NCBI GenBank assembly: GCA_937918905.1
Contig: CAKZSH010000132.1
Location: 1-64,000 of the forward strand
Direction of reading: 5' to 3'
DNA: 64,000 nucleotides
Source: an uncultured Saprospiraceae bacterium
Lineage (GTDB): Bacteria; Bacteroidota; Bacteroidia; Chitinophagales; Saprospiraceae
Shown here piece after piece: positions 44,909 through 54,314 of the stretch (the first letter of the stretch is position 1; each line of letters starts with the position of its first letter). Position numbers and translations under genes: made by a program. The notes beneath the pieces were generated by a model. It saw only the letters and a list, made by a program, of their open reading frames with translations. It did no database searches and was not told the origin of the DNA.

Positions 44909-45218
44909 GATGTATTTTTTTATTAAAAAAATTATTAAGCCTAAAGATAAGGAATGGAAAAGATTTATTAAAATAAGATAATGAATTGACAATCAATAAA
45001 TTACAACCCAATTAAATCAATATAACTTTATTATCAAAACGTTTAAAATCAATTATTTGTTTATAAAAATAACCCTCTTTGAAAAAATTTACTTGTTTAA
45101 AATTTTTAATGTGATTGGTTCAATGTGAATTTATCTACTTGAGGCAATCTAAACAAAAAAAGAGTTGTAAAGTGAAAATCTTTACAACTCTTTTTTATTT
45201 TAGGGAGTAGGAATTAAA
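44909..45218. other. 310-base gap between VWA and MoxR genes
   Basis: It contains one hairpin (45161-45191) and a TATCTTTA box at about 44953-44960 on the minus strand, close to TAnnTTTG, about 45 bases before the VWA ATG. No gene is seen. Confidence 0.5.
45155..45198. terminator. Bidirectional terminator after the MoxR gene
   Basis: AGAGTTGTAAAG / CTTTACAACTCT is a perfect 12-bp stem with a short loop, flanked by an A run on one side and a T run on the other, 21 bases past the MoxR stop. Confidence 0.9.
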
Positions 45219-46118
45219 TTAATTCAATCCAGTCCGTCCAGCCTTTCGAAAGCTTGCTTTCACCTTATCCATATCATTTTGATTTTTTATCAAAACACCC
45301 ATTCCTTCTACTTTTTCTACTTTGGTCAATGCTTCTGCTTTTTCAAATGAATCTAAATATTTTATCCAACTCAATAATTCACGAGTAGCAGGAGCACGTT
45401 CCAATCCTAAACTACGCATTTGGTAAAATAAAGAAATGCACTTTTCTTGTAATTCATTATCCATTTTTGGAAAATGTTTTGCTACGATTTCATGCATGAT
45501 CTCCTGCGAAGGAAAAGAAATATAATGGTAAACACAACGACCTTTGAATGCTGTAGGTAACTCCTGCTCTCGGTTACTTGTGATAACAATCGCAGGCATA
45601 TCCTCTTCGCTAATTTCGATGACTTCGCCACTTTCAGGCATAACAAATTTTCGATGACTCAATGCATATAATAAATCATTTGGAAACTCCCGTGGAGCTT
45701 TGTCAATTTCATCAATCAATAAAACAGAATTAGGTGATGAAAAAGATTTTGCACCTGGTCCTTTATTCACATAGTCTTGAAGTTTTTCAGTATTTCTACC
45801 ACCAGTACTTAGTTTTTTCTCCAATCCTTTTTCGTCTCGTTGAGCATTTAAAATCTCAACTTGCGAATCTCTTAAATATTTTACATGATCGAACTTAGCC
45901 ACAAATTGTTCTACTGAACTTTTGGAGCCTACGGGATACACATGCAATTCTAATCCTAAATCTTTTGCAAACTGAAGCGGTAATTCTGTTTTACCTGTTC
46001 CAGGCTCTCCTTCAATGAGCAAAGGCATCCCAATTACTCTTGCCATGTGGAAAGCTTGTGCTAACTCTTTATCACAAATATATTTATCCGAACCTGTCCA
46101 CATTTTTGTTAATGCCAT
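45219..46118 (-). CDS. MoxR-type AAA+ ATPase
   Basis: I start at ATG 46118 (MALTKMWTGSDKYICDKELA), giving 299 residues. The AAA+ core has Walker A GEPGTGKTELP, Walker B SVLLIDEIDKAP, sensor-type ITSNREQELP, and the arginine-finger region FKGRCVYHYISFP. MoxR ATPases act as chaperones with VWA partners in enzyme maturation and cofactor insertion. Here the partner is the VWA gene downstream. A minus-strand -7 box (TACCTTTG) is at 46144-46151. Which substrate this pair works on is unknown. Confidence 0.9.
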   Translation of the reverse strand: MALTKMWTGSDKYICDKELAQAFHMARVIGMPLLIEGEPGTGKTELPLQFAKDLGLELHVYPVGSKSSVEQFVAKFDHVKYLRDSQVEILNAQRDEKGLEKKLSTGGRNTEKLQDYVNKGPGAKSFSSPNSVLLIDEIDKAPREFPNDLLYALSHRKFVMPESGEVIEISEEDMPAIVITSNREQELPTAFKGRCVYHYISFPSQEIMHEIVAKHFPKMDNELQEKCISLFYQMRSLGLERAPATRELLSWIKYLDSFEKAEALTKVEKVEGMGVLIKNQNDMDKVKASFRKAGRTGLN

Positions 46119-46143
46119 AATTTCTCTTTTTTTTTTTAGAAAA

Positions 46144-46151
46144 CAAAGGTA
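46144..46151 (-). promoter_or_regulatory. -7 box upstream of MoxR gene (TACCTTTG)
   Basis: On the minus strand it matches TAnnTTTG, about 25 bases before the chosen ATG, which also supports that start over the one in the track. Confidence 0.65.
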
Positions 46152-46225
46152 AAGAACATCCTGCTTTTTTAGGTTAAACAAGTTTAAGCAAAACATTATT
46201 TGTAGGAACAATTTTGAATGATGAA

Positions 46226-46639
46226 TTAAGCCAAAGGCTTGTAAGCAACAGCTTTAATTTCAATTAACAAATTGGGATGTGGCAATTGATGTGCAGCAAC
46301 AGTTGTTCGGGTTGGGCCTGTGTGGTCAAAAAAAGTACCATAGACCTCATTATATCCTTTAAAATCTTTCATGTCCACCAAGAAAGTAGTGATGTCAATT
46401 ACATTGGATAAATCTGCTCCTTCGCTAAGAAGATATTCTTGAATATTTTCGATCACAGCTTTTGTTTGCTTTTGAATATCCAAGTGCCATTTTCCATTTC
46501 CATCTTGCTCAGCCCCCACATGAGTATTGTCAGGTCTGCGGCTGCTTGTTCCTGATATGTAAAGGAAATCCCCTACCCGTTTGATGTGTGGATAATTGCC
46601 AAGAGGTTTAGCTTTATCCGTTAAAACTTTTCCTTTCAT
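46226..46639 (-). CDS. RidA-family protein
   Basis: The 137-residue protein belongs to the YjgF/YER057c/UK114 (RidA) family: [81 protein letters not shown]. The Arg in GPTRTTV is the usual catalytic Arg of enamine deaminases. The longer N-terminal insert ([12 protein letters not shown]) is like 2-aminomuconate deaminases of kynurenine catabolism, so that activity is possible. It is trimeric and cytosolic by family. It lies near an NMT1/THI5-like protein gene but the gap of 63 bases does not prove an operon. Confidence 0.88.
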   Translation of the reverse strand: MKGKVLTDKAKPLGNYPHIKRVGDFLYISGTSSRRPDNTHVGAEQDGNGKWHLDIQKQTKAVIENIQEYLLSEGADLSNVIDITTFLVDMKDFKGYNEVYGTFFDHTGPTRTTVAAHQLPHPNLLIEIKAVAYKPLA

Positions 46640-46702
46640 AATTATGTTTTTTAAATAAATATTTTCTTTTCGCCATCACGTCTTTGCGAAATTTTTCTTC
46701 AA

Positions 46703-47563
46703 TCATCTTTTCCAAATCAACTCAGGAATGATTTGTTCTTCTCCAACAATTCCTGCTAATTTCAAATGATAAACAATACTTTTCACCATCTTATCACTCA
46801 CCCAACCATGAATGGCCCACTCGGTACTATGATACCATCTTTCTACATCATTCATTTTTTGTTTGTAACGATCACTTACCATTTTGATGGCATTTTCATC
46901 TTGCATAAATAAATCACAGCTATCATGAATAGTACGTAACAATCTAATTACATTATTGGGTTGCTCCTCTAAAATTTTGTCCGTTGCTGCCACTACAAAA
47001 CAAGACCAAGGTGTAACGTACTCTCCTAATCGTTTTAAAATTCCAGCATCCACGTAAGGTTTGGTTGTATATTTTTCCCAATAAAAAACATCTGAATCCA
47101 AATTCGTTAATGAAGTCAATGCTCCTTCTAAATTTTTAATTATTTTAAATTGATCAGTATTAATCTGTTGAGATTTACTATTTGCATCAACGATTGCCAT
47201 TAAATGTGAACCAGAACCCAAACGACTAATCGCATATTTTTTATCAAAAATTTCGTTGTAGGTTTCGATAGGATTTTTTACTCCTGTATGAACCCCCCAA
47301 GTCAATGGAGTGGTTACATAATTACTTATTATTTTACTTGGGTTCCCATTGATGATATCTGAAATAATACCCTCGGTCAAAACTATACATAAATCCACCT
47401 CATCATTCCGAAGCGCTTTAGTCATTTGTCCAGTCCCACCTTTAAACGTAGTCCATTCAATTTCGACACCTCTTTTTTGAAATTGATTTTGTTCATAGGC
47501 CAAATGAATGGGTAAATTAAAATGTTCGGGCACACCACCAATTCTTAATTTTACATTTTTCAT
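46703..47563 (-). CDS. NMT1/THI5-like periplasmic-binding-fold protein without signal peptide
   Basis: I use the ATG at 47563 (MKNVKLRIGGVPEHFNLPIH), giving 286 residues; the longer track start is Lys/Phe-rich and not a signal. The fold is type II periplasmic binding (SsuA/THI5-like): IGGVPEHFNLPIHLAYEQNQFQKRGVEIEW, GGTGQMTKALRNDEVDLCIVLTEG, YAISRLGSGSHLMAIV. No signal peptide or lipobox is visible, and no ABC permease or ATPase gene is adjacent. It may therefore be a cytosolic binding or enzyme-like protein rather than a transporter subunit. Confidence 0.75.
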   Translation of the reverse strand: MKNVKLRIGGVPEHFNLPIHLAYEQNQFQKRGVEIEWTTFKGGTGQMTKALRNDEVDLCIVLTEGIISDIINGNPSKIISNYVTTPLTWGVHTGVKNPIETYNEIFDKKYAISRLGSGSHLMAIVDANSKSQQINTDQFKIIKNLEGALTSLTNLDSDVFYWEKYTTKPYVDAGILKRLGEYVTPWSCFVVAATDKILEEQPNNVIRLLRTIHDSCDLFMQDENAIKMVSDRYKQKMNDVERWYHSTEWAIHGWVSDKMVKSIVYHLKLAGIVGEEQIIPELIWKR

Positions 47564-48000
47564 ATCCTTTCTTAAATGTGATTTAATTTCAATCAATGCG
47601 AATGAAGGGTTGAAAAATCGTTTTACGTTGTACGTTTTTTTGAATGCTATTAATGCTTGTAACAAAATTCACCATCTGTAGCGTAAAACATTTTTTCATA
47701 TCCTTTAAAATGCAAATCTAAGGAAAATTAGATTATTCCTCCTGTCACCGCCTTTCCTATTTTACGCCAATTACCATGCAATCATAATTTATTTTGTTTA
47801 TTCTTTAACTACATTGAAACCAAGTGCTTTTCAATAAAAAATTAGAAATGCAAATCAAGGTTATAAAATAGCAATTTGCGTTAAACGATTACCCAACAAA
47901 AAATTAAATATTTGCAAAAATAAATATTTAAATAAATTACAATATATGGGAAATTAATATTAATTTTTCGCAATATTTGAATCCAAAACAAAGCCGGTTT
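47564..48000. other. Intergenic gap between divergent genes
   Basis: No gene, hairpin or clear promoter is seen in this AT-rich stretch. The in-frame TTG at 47977 could extend the next gene by 8 codons. Confidence 0.4.
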
Positions 48001-49092
48001 ATGCCAAATCAACAACACAAACCCAATTCCGATTTTATAAAAAATATTGAAGAGGCCATCAAAGAGCATGGCAATCTTGCCTGTCCTAATCCAGAGTGTA
48101 ACCACAAGCTGGTTTCCAAAAAAAGAATTAATGAAAAAGGAAACACTACTTTGGAATATCATTGCTTAAATCAATCTTGCCATTACCATAAAAAAAGGCA
48201 AATCCCAATTGGAATTGAAGCTACGATTGCACCTAAAGAAACTATTCCAGTTTTGAATAGAGTAACATATCCTAAAATATTTACTGTGGCTGGTTTTATT
48301 CTTTTAGGTATTTTATCCTACACGAGTTATCAACTCTACGCTATCAATAATTATATTGATAATGAAATGGTAGAACATAAGATAGAAAAACAGCAAAAAT
48401 TCAAAAATGTTTCTCCAACCGCACCTAAAGAAAAAGCTCGAACCAAATCAATTTCATATGATGCTTCCAGGGAAACTACGGATGACTTCCCCATTGATAT
48501 TTTAGAATTTACTCAACAAACTCAAACATGGATAGATTCTAAAAATTTTGAACAAGGAAAGAAAAATCTTCAGAAACTTATCACCAATGAAAATTATAAA
48601 GCTGCTCTTCTTGACGAAGGTTTTACAAAGGAATGCAATCAATTAATAAATTTGATTGCTGACTCCTATGATAAGTCTGGCTCAGCTTTCACATTACATC
48701 TTTTACAAAACAAAAAGGATTTTGCTCTTCTACAAGAGTTTATCAAAATATTTGATCAAGATCAAAAATTAAAAAATGTTCTTTTAGGAAAAGCATATCT
48801 TAACTTTCCAAATTTTTTATCTGAATCTATTTCAATTGGTGATCGAAAAAAAATGCAGTTGCTTGGTTTGAAGTTTTATTTGAAAGCACTAAAGGAAGGT
48901 CGAAATAAAAGTTATGAAAAAAGTGCTATCAATGCGGTAAATGAAATAGCAAAGGCTTATAGAATTTTTAAACACAATCCTAAAAAGCCTAGAAATTTTT
49001 TACCTATCGAAAAATTATTGAAACAAGGAAAAAGAGATATGATTCAATATCGAATTGAATATGTAGAAAGTATTTTGAATCGGATTTCTTAA
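48001..49092 (+). CDS. Zinc-ribbon single-pass membrane protein, unknown function
   Basis: I start at ATG 48001 (MPNQQHKPNSDFIKNI), giving 363 residues. An N-terminal zinc ribbon has CPNPECNHKL and, after 22 residues, CLNQSCHYHKK. A single membrane helix (IFTVAGFILLGILSYTSYQLYAI) follows at about 95-117, and a long helical region then runs to the C-terminus with many Lys and Glu. This layout suggests a cytosolic zinc-binding head and a periplasmic helical part. I recognise no family name. Confidence 0.72.
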   Translation: MPNQQHKPNSDFIKNIEEAIKEHGNLACPNPECNHKLVSKKRINEKGNTTLEYHCLNQSCHYHKKRQIPIGIEATIAPKETIPVLNRVTYPKIFTVAGFILLGILSYTSYQLYAINNYIDNEMVEHKIEKQQKFKNVSPTAPKEKARTKSISYDASRETTDDFPIDILEFTQQTQTWIDSKNFEQGKKNLQKLITNENYKAALLDEGFTKECNQLINLIADSYDKSGSAFTLHLLQNKKDFALLQEFIKIFDQDQKLKNVLLGKAYLNFPNFLSESISIGDRKKMQLLGLKFYLKALKEGRNKSYEKSAINAVNEIAKAYRIFKHNPKKPRNFLPIEKLLKQGKRDMIQYRIEYVESILNRIS

Positions 49093-49126
49093 AATGATCA
49101 ATTCACGTTGGTTTCGAAAAATGCTA

Positions 49127-49220
49127 AGATGGGAATCATTAATCCTCTTCCGTCCATCTCACCATTTTTCGAAATCCTGAATCCTTAATTTTGAATCATT
49201 AATCCTCCTTCTCCCATCTT
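49127..49220. repeat. Inverted and direct repeat at end of the FAD gene
   Basis: AAGATGGGAATCATTAATCCTC recurs as GAATCATTAATCCTC, and the first part pairs with CCCATCTT near 49220. It overlaps the stop codon of the gene at 49199. Confidence 0.55.
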
Positions 49221-50275
49221 GCAATGTCAGCTTCCTTATCCAAAGCTTTCCCTTCTAACAAAAATTCTACAAATTGATTTACAAAATATGGAGCCAAGGA
49301 TGCTCCCTTAGTTCCCATTCCATTTACGATTCCTAACAATGTATTTTCGGGATGTAATCCTACCAATGGGCGACGGTCAAAAGTAGTAGGTCGAATAGCA
49401 GCTTGGTGGTCAACAATTTCAAATGGAATGGTCAACACTTTCTTTAATTTATGTATCAAAAGTTGTTTGGCTTCCTCAGTTGGTAGATCATCAGGACTGT
49501 CCCAATCATAGGTTGAACCAATCCAATATAAATCATTTTGAAGTGGTACTACAAATAGTTTATGCTTTAAAATTTTATCAAAATTTGCATTTGGAATTTT
49601 TACTAACAATACTTCTCCTTTAGCTACTTCAAAAGGTAATTTCCCAAACCACGGATTGTTGCGACCTTGCTGTCCTTCACAAAAAATGATTTTCTTCGCC
49701 TTTATTTTTTTATAAAAAACCTGTTCTTTTTCAAACCTAACTAACTGATAGTCAAATTTTTCTACATCTAAAATTTTATCATTTAAAAATAAGGTCTTTG
49801 TAGTATCCAATAATAAAGGCATATCTACTTGACTTGAATATTGAATTTCGCCTACTCCTTCTCCCTCATTTATTTTCCTTGAAAAACTTCCTAAACCCTT
49901 ATTTTCTAAAACATATTTTGCAACAGTTTGATCTCCAGTTTTTTCCAACCATTTGTTCTCATCCTTAATAGAAAAAAGTATTCGAATTACATTTCTTTCA
50001 TAGTAAATTTTAATTCCCAAACGTGTTTCTAATTCTTTGTAAGTTCTTTTTGCAAAAGGAATCAAATCATCAATCAACCAACTTTTGACTACTCGCCTAC
50101 CTGTAACTGGATTGATGATTCCTGCTGCAACTTTAGACGAGGCATGCTGATGATGATTGTCAAATACATGAATCGTTTTTCCTTTTTGAAGCAAAGCATG
50201 AGCAAGGAGAGACCCCGTAAGTCCTTGCCCCACTATGATAAAATCTACTCCTTGGTATGTTGGAGTTTTATTCAT
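49199..50275 (-). CDS. FAD-dependent oxidoreductase (DAO family)
   Basis: The 358-residue protein has the N-terminal dinucleotide motif VDFIIVGQGLTGSLLAHALL and then KVAAGIINPVTGRRVVKSW, matching DAO-type amine/amino-acid oxidases. The C-terminus has AAIRPTTFDRRPLVGLHP and GMGTKGASLAPYFVNQF, where Gly-rich contacts to FAD are expected. It is cytosolic by sequence (no signal peptide). The substrate could be glycine, a D-amino acid or an aminomethyl tRNA-like compound; MnmD is elsewhere in the window, and the resemblance of this C-terminus to the MnmC oxidase half is an idea, not shown. It starts 10 bases after the YjbR gene ends. Confidence 0.85.
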   Translation of the reverse strand: MNKTPTYQGVDFIIVGQGLTGSLLAHALLQKGKTIHVFDNHHQHASSKVAAGIINPVTGRRVVKSWLIDDLIPFAKRTYKELETRLGIKIYYERNVIRILFSIKDENKWLEKTGDQTVAKYVLENKGLGSFSRKINEGEGVGEIQYSSQVDMPLLLDTTKTLFLNDKILDVEKFDYQLVRFEKEQVFYKKIKAKKIIFCEGQQGRNNPWFGKLPFEVAKGEVLLVKIPNANFDKILKHKLFVVPLQNDLYWIGSTYDWDSPDDLPTEEAKQLLIHKLKKVLTIPFEIVDHQAAIRPTTFDRRPLVGLHPENTLLGIVNGMGTKGASLAPYFVNQFVEFLLEGKALDKEADIARWEKED

Positions 50276-50285
50276 AACAATAATT

Positions 50286-50642
50286 TTACAAATTTTCTAA
50301 AAACTCCCGATCCGCCTTTTTTAACTTTTTAACCACGAGGTCATAGGACTGATCTATTAATTCACATAGAAATTTTGTTTCCAAGCCATTTTCAAAGAAA
50401 ACAGTATTCCAATGTTTTTTACTCATGTGATAACCTGCGATGATGTCTCCATATTCTTCTCGCAATTCTACGGCATAATCAGGATCACATTTTAAATTAA
50501 CTTGAAATTCTTCTCGCTGCAATCCAGTCAACGCAAACATTTTTCCCATCACCTTAAACACTAAAGTATTTTCATCAAAAGGAAATGTTTCTTCTACTCC
50601 TTTTTTATTGAGACAATAATTTCTAAATTCTTCTATATTCAT
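50286..50642 (-). CDS. MmcQ/YjbR-family protein
   Basis: The 118-residue protein matches the MmcQ/YjbR double-wing family (DUF419): FRNYCLNKKGVEETFPFDENTLVFKVMGKMFALT, LKCDPDYAVELREEY and MSKKHWNTVFF. Such proteins are proposed DNA-binding or regulatory proteins with a CyaY-like fold. It is the first gene of a pair with the FAD oxidoreductase (10-base gap), so co-expression is likely. Confidence 0.9.
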   Translation of the reverse strand: MNIEEFRNYCLNKKGVEETFPFDENTLVFKVMGKMFALTGLQREEFQVNLKCDPDYAVELREEYGDIIAGYHMSKKHWNTVFFENGLETKFLCELIDQSYDLVVKKLKKADREFLENL

Positions 50643-50815
50643 ATTTGGTATGAGCGATGATTATTGGATTATTTCGGAAATAAGTTCTTGTCCATAGTAA
50701 TCTAATAACAATTAAAATTCATTTTGCCCTCAAAATTAAAAACTTATGAACAAATAAAGACTTGAATCATTATATTGTTGTCGATTTTGAGTTTTATAAA
50801 ACTACCTAACTGCTC

Positions 50816-51451
50816 ATGGCTAAACTTCAGAAAAAAACACATGATCCTAATGAATATCATTCGTTACGATTTCATCCATATAACATTTCATTGACTTTAA
50901 GTCTTTTTAGTATTACTGCATTGTTTTTAGCATTTTCAGCAGCATTTGTTTACACTCGAGTGCAGTTTCCAGAAATTCCTCCTATCAAATTATCTCCTAT
51001 TTTTTTCGTGAACACCGTGTTATTAGTAGCGAGTAGTTGGTCTATCAACTGGGCCAACAAAGCTTACTTGGCTGACGATACTGAAGATTATCAACGTGCA
51101 TTAAAAGTAACCATTACATTTACCATTATGTTTATGTTTGGGCAGTTCATTGGATGGAATGATTTGAGTAGTCAATTAGATACTCAATTTCTAGCTTCCA
51201 ATCTTTCTTCCTATTTGTATTTGATTTCAGGATTGCACTTTGCGCATTTATTGGCGGGACTTCCTTTTTTAATATTATTTTACTACACCGCAAAAAAACG
51301 AATGAAAGAGCCCGTTAGCGTTTTGGTATATTTCTCAGACCCTGAAAAGCAACTAAAACTAAAATTACTGACAACGTATTGGCATTATTTAGATATACTT
51401 TGGATATATTTGATTATCTTCTTTTTGATAAATAGTTTTATCAAATTTTGA
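50816..51451 (+). CDS. Cytochrome c oxidase subunit III-like protein
   Basis: The 211-residue protein has five membrane helices and the layout of heme-copper oxidase subunit III: a HPYNISLTLSLFSITALFLAFSA start, FFVNTVLLVASSWSINWA, TIMFMFGQFIGWNDL, LYLISGLHFAHLLAGLPF and the C-terminal YWHYLDILWIYL. Subunit III stabilises proton uptake by the oxidase. The usual coxA/coxB neighbours are not present, so this copy is either a stray subunit III or belongs to a distant cluster. It is followed by a terminator. Confidence 0.88.
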   Translation: MAKLQKKTHDPNEYHSLRFHPYNISLTLSLFSITALFLAFSAAFVYTRVQFPEIPPIKLSPIFFVNTVLLVASSWSINWANKAYLADDTEDYQRALKVTITFTIMFMFGQFIGWNDLSSQLDTQFLASNLSSYLYLISGLHFAHLLAGLPFLILFYYTAKKRMKEPVSVLVYFSDPEKQLKLKLLTTYWHYLDILWIYLIIFFLINSFIKF

Positions 51452-51470
51452 ATTAATACTTGACGTTCTT

Positions 51471-51510
51471 TGACAAATTCCGTGGTCAGTTAAAAACACG
51501 GAATTTGTCA
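51471..51510 (+). terminator. Intrinsic-type terminator after COX3-like gene
   Basis: TGACAAATTCCGTG / CACGGAATTTGTCA form a perfect 14-bp stem with a 12-base loop. Confidence 0.85.
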
Positions 51511-51538
51511 AAAAACTATACTTGATTATTCCATTGTT

Positions 51539-53479
51539 ATGAAAATATTAAACTTACCTCTTACAATTACTTTTTTATTTCTTCCACTTTTAATCTTTTC
51601 TCAAAAGAACCCTATCAAATACAGTAAACTTTCGAATCAAGAAAAGACAATTGAAAAATCTGACTTGGATCCTGATGCAAATGCAATCATTCTTTGTGAT
51701 TTTGGGGAGATCAATTTTGAAGGCATTAATGTCATCATCACTCGTCATGTTCGAATCAAAATTTTAAATAAAAACGGACTTGAAGAAGCCAATATTGAGA
51801 TTCCTTTTTTTGCAAAAGGTAAGACAGAACGGATCACTAAAATTAAAGCTCAAACACTTAATGTAAATGACCAAGGTAAGATTGAAAAAACTAAAGTTGC
51901 CAAATCAGATATTTACACATTAGACATCAACGAGAATTGGAAAACTAAGCGATTTGCATTTCCTAATGTAAAACCGGGATCAATTATCGAATATGTTTTT
52001 TCTAAAACTTCGAAAGATGCAGTCTCCTTGGAAGAGTGGAGTTTCCAAAATGAATTACCTACGCTCAAAAGTCATTTGAATGTTTTGATTAGTCAAGGAC
52101 TCGATTATAAAATTGTTTACAATGGCACACGTATCATGAATAAATATGGTAACGAAAGTAGAAATTCATGGGTTTTAGAAAATCTTCCTCCTTTGGAGGA
52201 AGAAAGTTTTTGTCCTAATATTGAAGATTATAAAGAGTCCATTCGATTTCAATTAGCATCTTATACTCGTCGTTCTAAAATGCAAGGTGGTGGATTAGAA
52301 ACCGTGAAACTAATGACAACTTGGGAACAACTTGCTAAAGATATTTTAAATCATAAAGATTATGTAGGTGTTTTAAAACAGAAAAAAAATCCTGCAAAGA
52401 TTTTGAAAAAAATCATTTCTGAAGAGGACTCAGATCTTGAAAAGGTAAAAAAAATATATGCTCATGTTCAAGATAGGTTAAGCTGGGATGGGAAATATCG
52501 TTTGTTTCCCGATCAAAATTTTACGGAAATTTTTACTAGTGAAAAAGGTTCTAGTTGCGAAATTAATTTGGGATTAGTTCGACTTTTAAAAAGTGCTGGT
52601 CTTGATGCTAACCCATTGATTATCAGTACAAAAAATCATGGATTAGTTACTAAAGTTTATCCATTGTACACTCAATTTAATCATGTTTTGGCTCAAGTGA
52701 AAATTGGAGATAAAGATATTTTAATGGATGCAATCAGTTCATTTCGCCCCTACAACTTATTGTCCCAATCAGACCTCAATTCTAATGGGTATCTCTTGAG
52801 TAAAATAGAACCAAGGTGGGTAAAAATCCAACTTCCTAAAAAAACAAAAACTATTGTTGTTTCTAATTTAAAGTTTTTAGAAGAGGAGATGCAATACAAA
52901 ACTTCGTTTGCTTTCTTCGAACATGACGCTGTTGAATATCGAGAATTTTATCATGAGAAAAAGGGAGACAAAAGTTTTGTAACGGATCATTTGATAAATA
53001 GTACCAATGAAGATTTGGTTCTGGATAGTTTCTCTGTCAAAAATGCTTTTGATTTGGAAAAACCATTTTCGGTAATTTGTTATTTTAAAATTCCTCTTGA
53101 AGAAGGACTAGAAACTAATTATATTTATATCGATCCTTTGATCAAAAAACATTTTACAAAAAATCCTTTTTCCAAACCAAATCGATATTTACCAGTTGAT
53201 TTTATATCACCTTCTTCTGAAAGATTTATTCTTAATCTTCATTTACCTGACAATTATGTTTTGGCAGAAGAACCTATAAGTACACGGCTTTCAACTCAAA
53301 GTCAAAAGAGTAATTATGATTATTTATTTATAAAAGTAAATAGTCGTCAAATTCAACTTTCAAGTGAATTAATAATTAAGAATCCTTTGATCTTACCAAA
53401 TGAATATGGTGATTTACGGGAGCTGTTTAATCAAATGATGGGACTCCAATCTACACAACTGGTTTTAAAAAGAAAGTAA
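51539..53479 (+). CDS. DUF3857 transglutaminase-like exported protein
   Basis: The 646-residue protein begins with a signal peptide (MKILNLPLTITFLFLPLLIFSQK). It contains a DUF3857 domain (about 50-200; the EYVFSKTSKD region) followed by a transglutaminase-like core (about 270-400; LSWDGKYRLFPDQNFTEIFTSEKGSSCEINLGLVRLLKSAG with catalytic Cys in SSCEIN and His later in QFNHVLAQV). Such proteins are periplasmic or outer-membrane and common in Bacteroidota. The actual cross-linking or protease activity is unproven. It precedes an RNase H gene by 14 bases. Confidence 0.88.
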   Translation: MKILNLPLTITFLFLPLLIFSQKNPIKYSKLSNQEKTIEKSDLDPDANAIILCDFGEINFEGINVIITRHVRIKILNKNGLEEANIEIPFFAKGKTERITKIKAQTLNVNDQGKIEKTKVAKSDIYTLDINENWKTKRFAFPNVKPGSIIEYVFSKTSKDAVSLEEWSFQNELPTLKSHLNVLISQGLDYKIVYNGTRIMNKYGNESRNSWVLENLPPLEEESFCPNIEDYKESIRFQLASYTRRSKMQGGGLETVKLMTTWEQLAKDILNHKDYVGVLKQKKNPAKILKKIISEEDSDLEKVKKIYAHVQDRLSWDGKYRLFPDQNFTEIFTSEKGSSCEINLGLVRLLKSAGLDANPLIISTKNHGLVTKVYPLYTQFNHVLAQVKIGDKDILMDAISSFRPYNLLSQSDLNSNGYLLSKIEPRWVKIQLPKKTKTIVVSNLKFLEEEMQYKTSFAFFEHDAVEYREFYHEKKGDKSFVTDHLINSTNEDLVLDSFSVKNAFDLEKPFSVICYFKIPLEEGLETNYIYIDPLIKKHFTKNPFSKPNRYLPVDFISPSSERFILNLHLPDNYVLAEEPISTRLSTQSQKSNYDYLFIKVNSRQIQLSSELIIKNPLILPNEYGDLRELFNQMMGLQSTQLVLKRK

Positions 53480-53493
53480 CCGCCGAATATTCC

Positions 53494-53970
53494 ATGATGA
53501 CAAGTAAAACACAAATCATACAGATTTTTACAGATGGAAGTTGTCATACTCAAAAACGAGTAGGTGGATGGGCTGCAATTCTATTTTTTGAAAATCAACA
53601 AATAGAAATTAAAGGTCATGTTTATGATACGACTCACAATGCTATGGAAATTTTAGCAGTATTAAAAGCTTTGGATTATTTGGAAAAAAATGAAATCGGT
53701 TTTTCTAAAATCGAAATTATTTCTGACAGTCAATATGTGGTAAGAATTATCGAAAGAAAGGAAAAACTTCAGCTTGCGAATTTTTTAACCAAAAAAAACA
53801 CCCCCATTCGAAATGTTGATTTGGTAAAAAAATTAATTTCAAAAATAGAAACGATGCCTTTAGCTTTTTTTAAAATTAAAGCCCATCAAAAGAAAACTAA
53901 AAAAATAAATTACAATCGAGTTGTCGATAAATTGGCTAGAGAAGAGGTTAGGAAAATAATTCTTCAATAA
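53494..53970 (+). CDS. rnhA: Ribonuclease HI-like protein
   Basis: The 158-residue protein has RNase H1 motifs: IFTDGSCHTQ (first Asp), the Glu in HNAMEILAVLKAL, IISDSQYVVR (second Asp), and the Asp in RVVDKLAREE. These make the four-acid DEDD set that cleaves RNA in RNA-DNA hybrids. The insert between strands is somewhat unusual and the His-containing loop of E. coli enzyme is not obvious. It is cytosolic and probably co-transcribed with the DUF3857 gene. Confidence 0.92.
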   Translation: MMTSKTQIIQIFTDGSCHTQKRVGGWAAILFFENQQIEIKGHVYDTTHNAMEILAVLKALDYLEKNEIGFSKIEIISDSQYVVRIIERKEKLQLANFLTKKNTPIRNVDLVKKLISKIETMPLAFFKIKAHQKKTKKINYNRVVDKLAREEVRKIILQ

Positions 53971-54314
53971 AATGAAGAAGAGGGGGAATTAGGGAAAAAG
54001 GGAATACTGATTTACGATTTGTTCCGCAAGTTGTTTTGCATAGGTCTCCATTGTCTCCCCTTGGTTTGGAATTTTGACTACTAAAAATTTATATCGAGGG
54101 ATTAGAAAATAAAATATTGTAAATTACACAAATTATTATTTTGCAAAAATCAATTTTCACAATCATTCCTTTCCTTTTTTAAAGTCGGTGAAATTTTATT
54201 GTTAAAAATTTTCATTTTAAAGTACCCAAACCTAGATTTCTGCGTATAAAAGAATGTATAGTTTATTAAAACTTACCATACAAAAACTTTTTTAATCATT
54301 AAAACTATAAAAGA
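53971..54314. other. 344-base gap before the Gly-rich gene
   Basis: A string AATTAGGGAAAAAGGGAA followed by GATTTACGATTTG (53988-54020) is repeated at 55034-55066 and inverted at 55188-55225. No other structure is seen. Confidence 0.55.
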
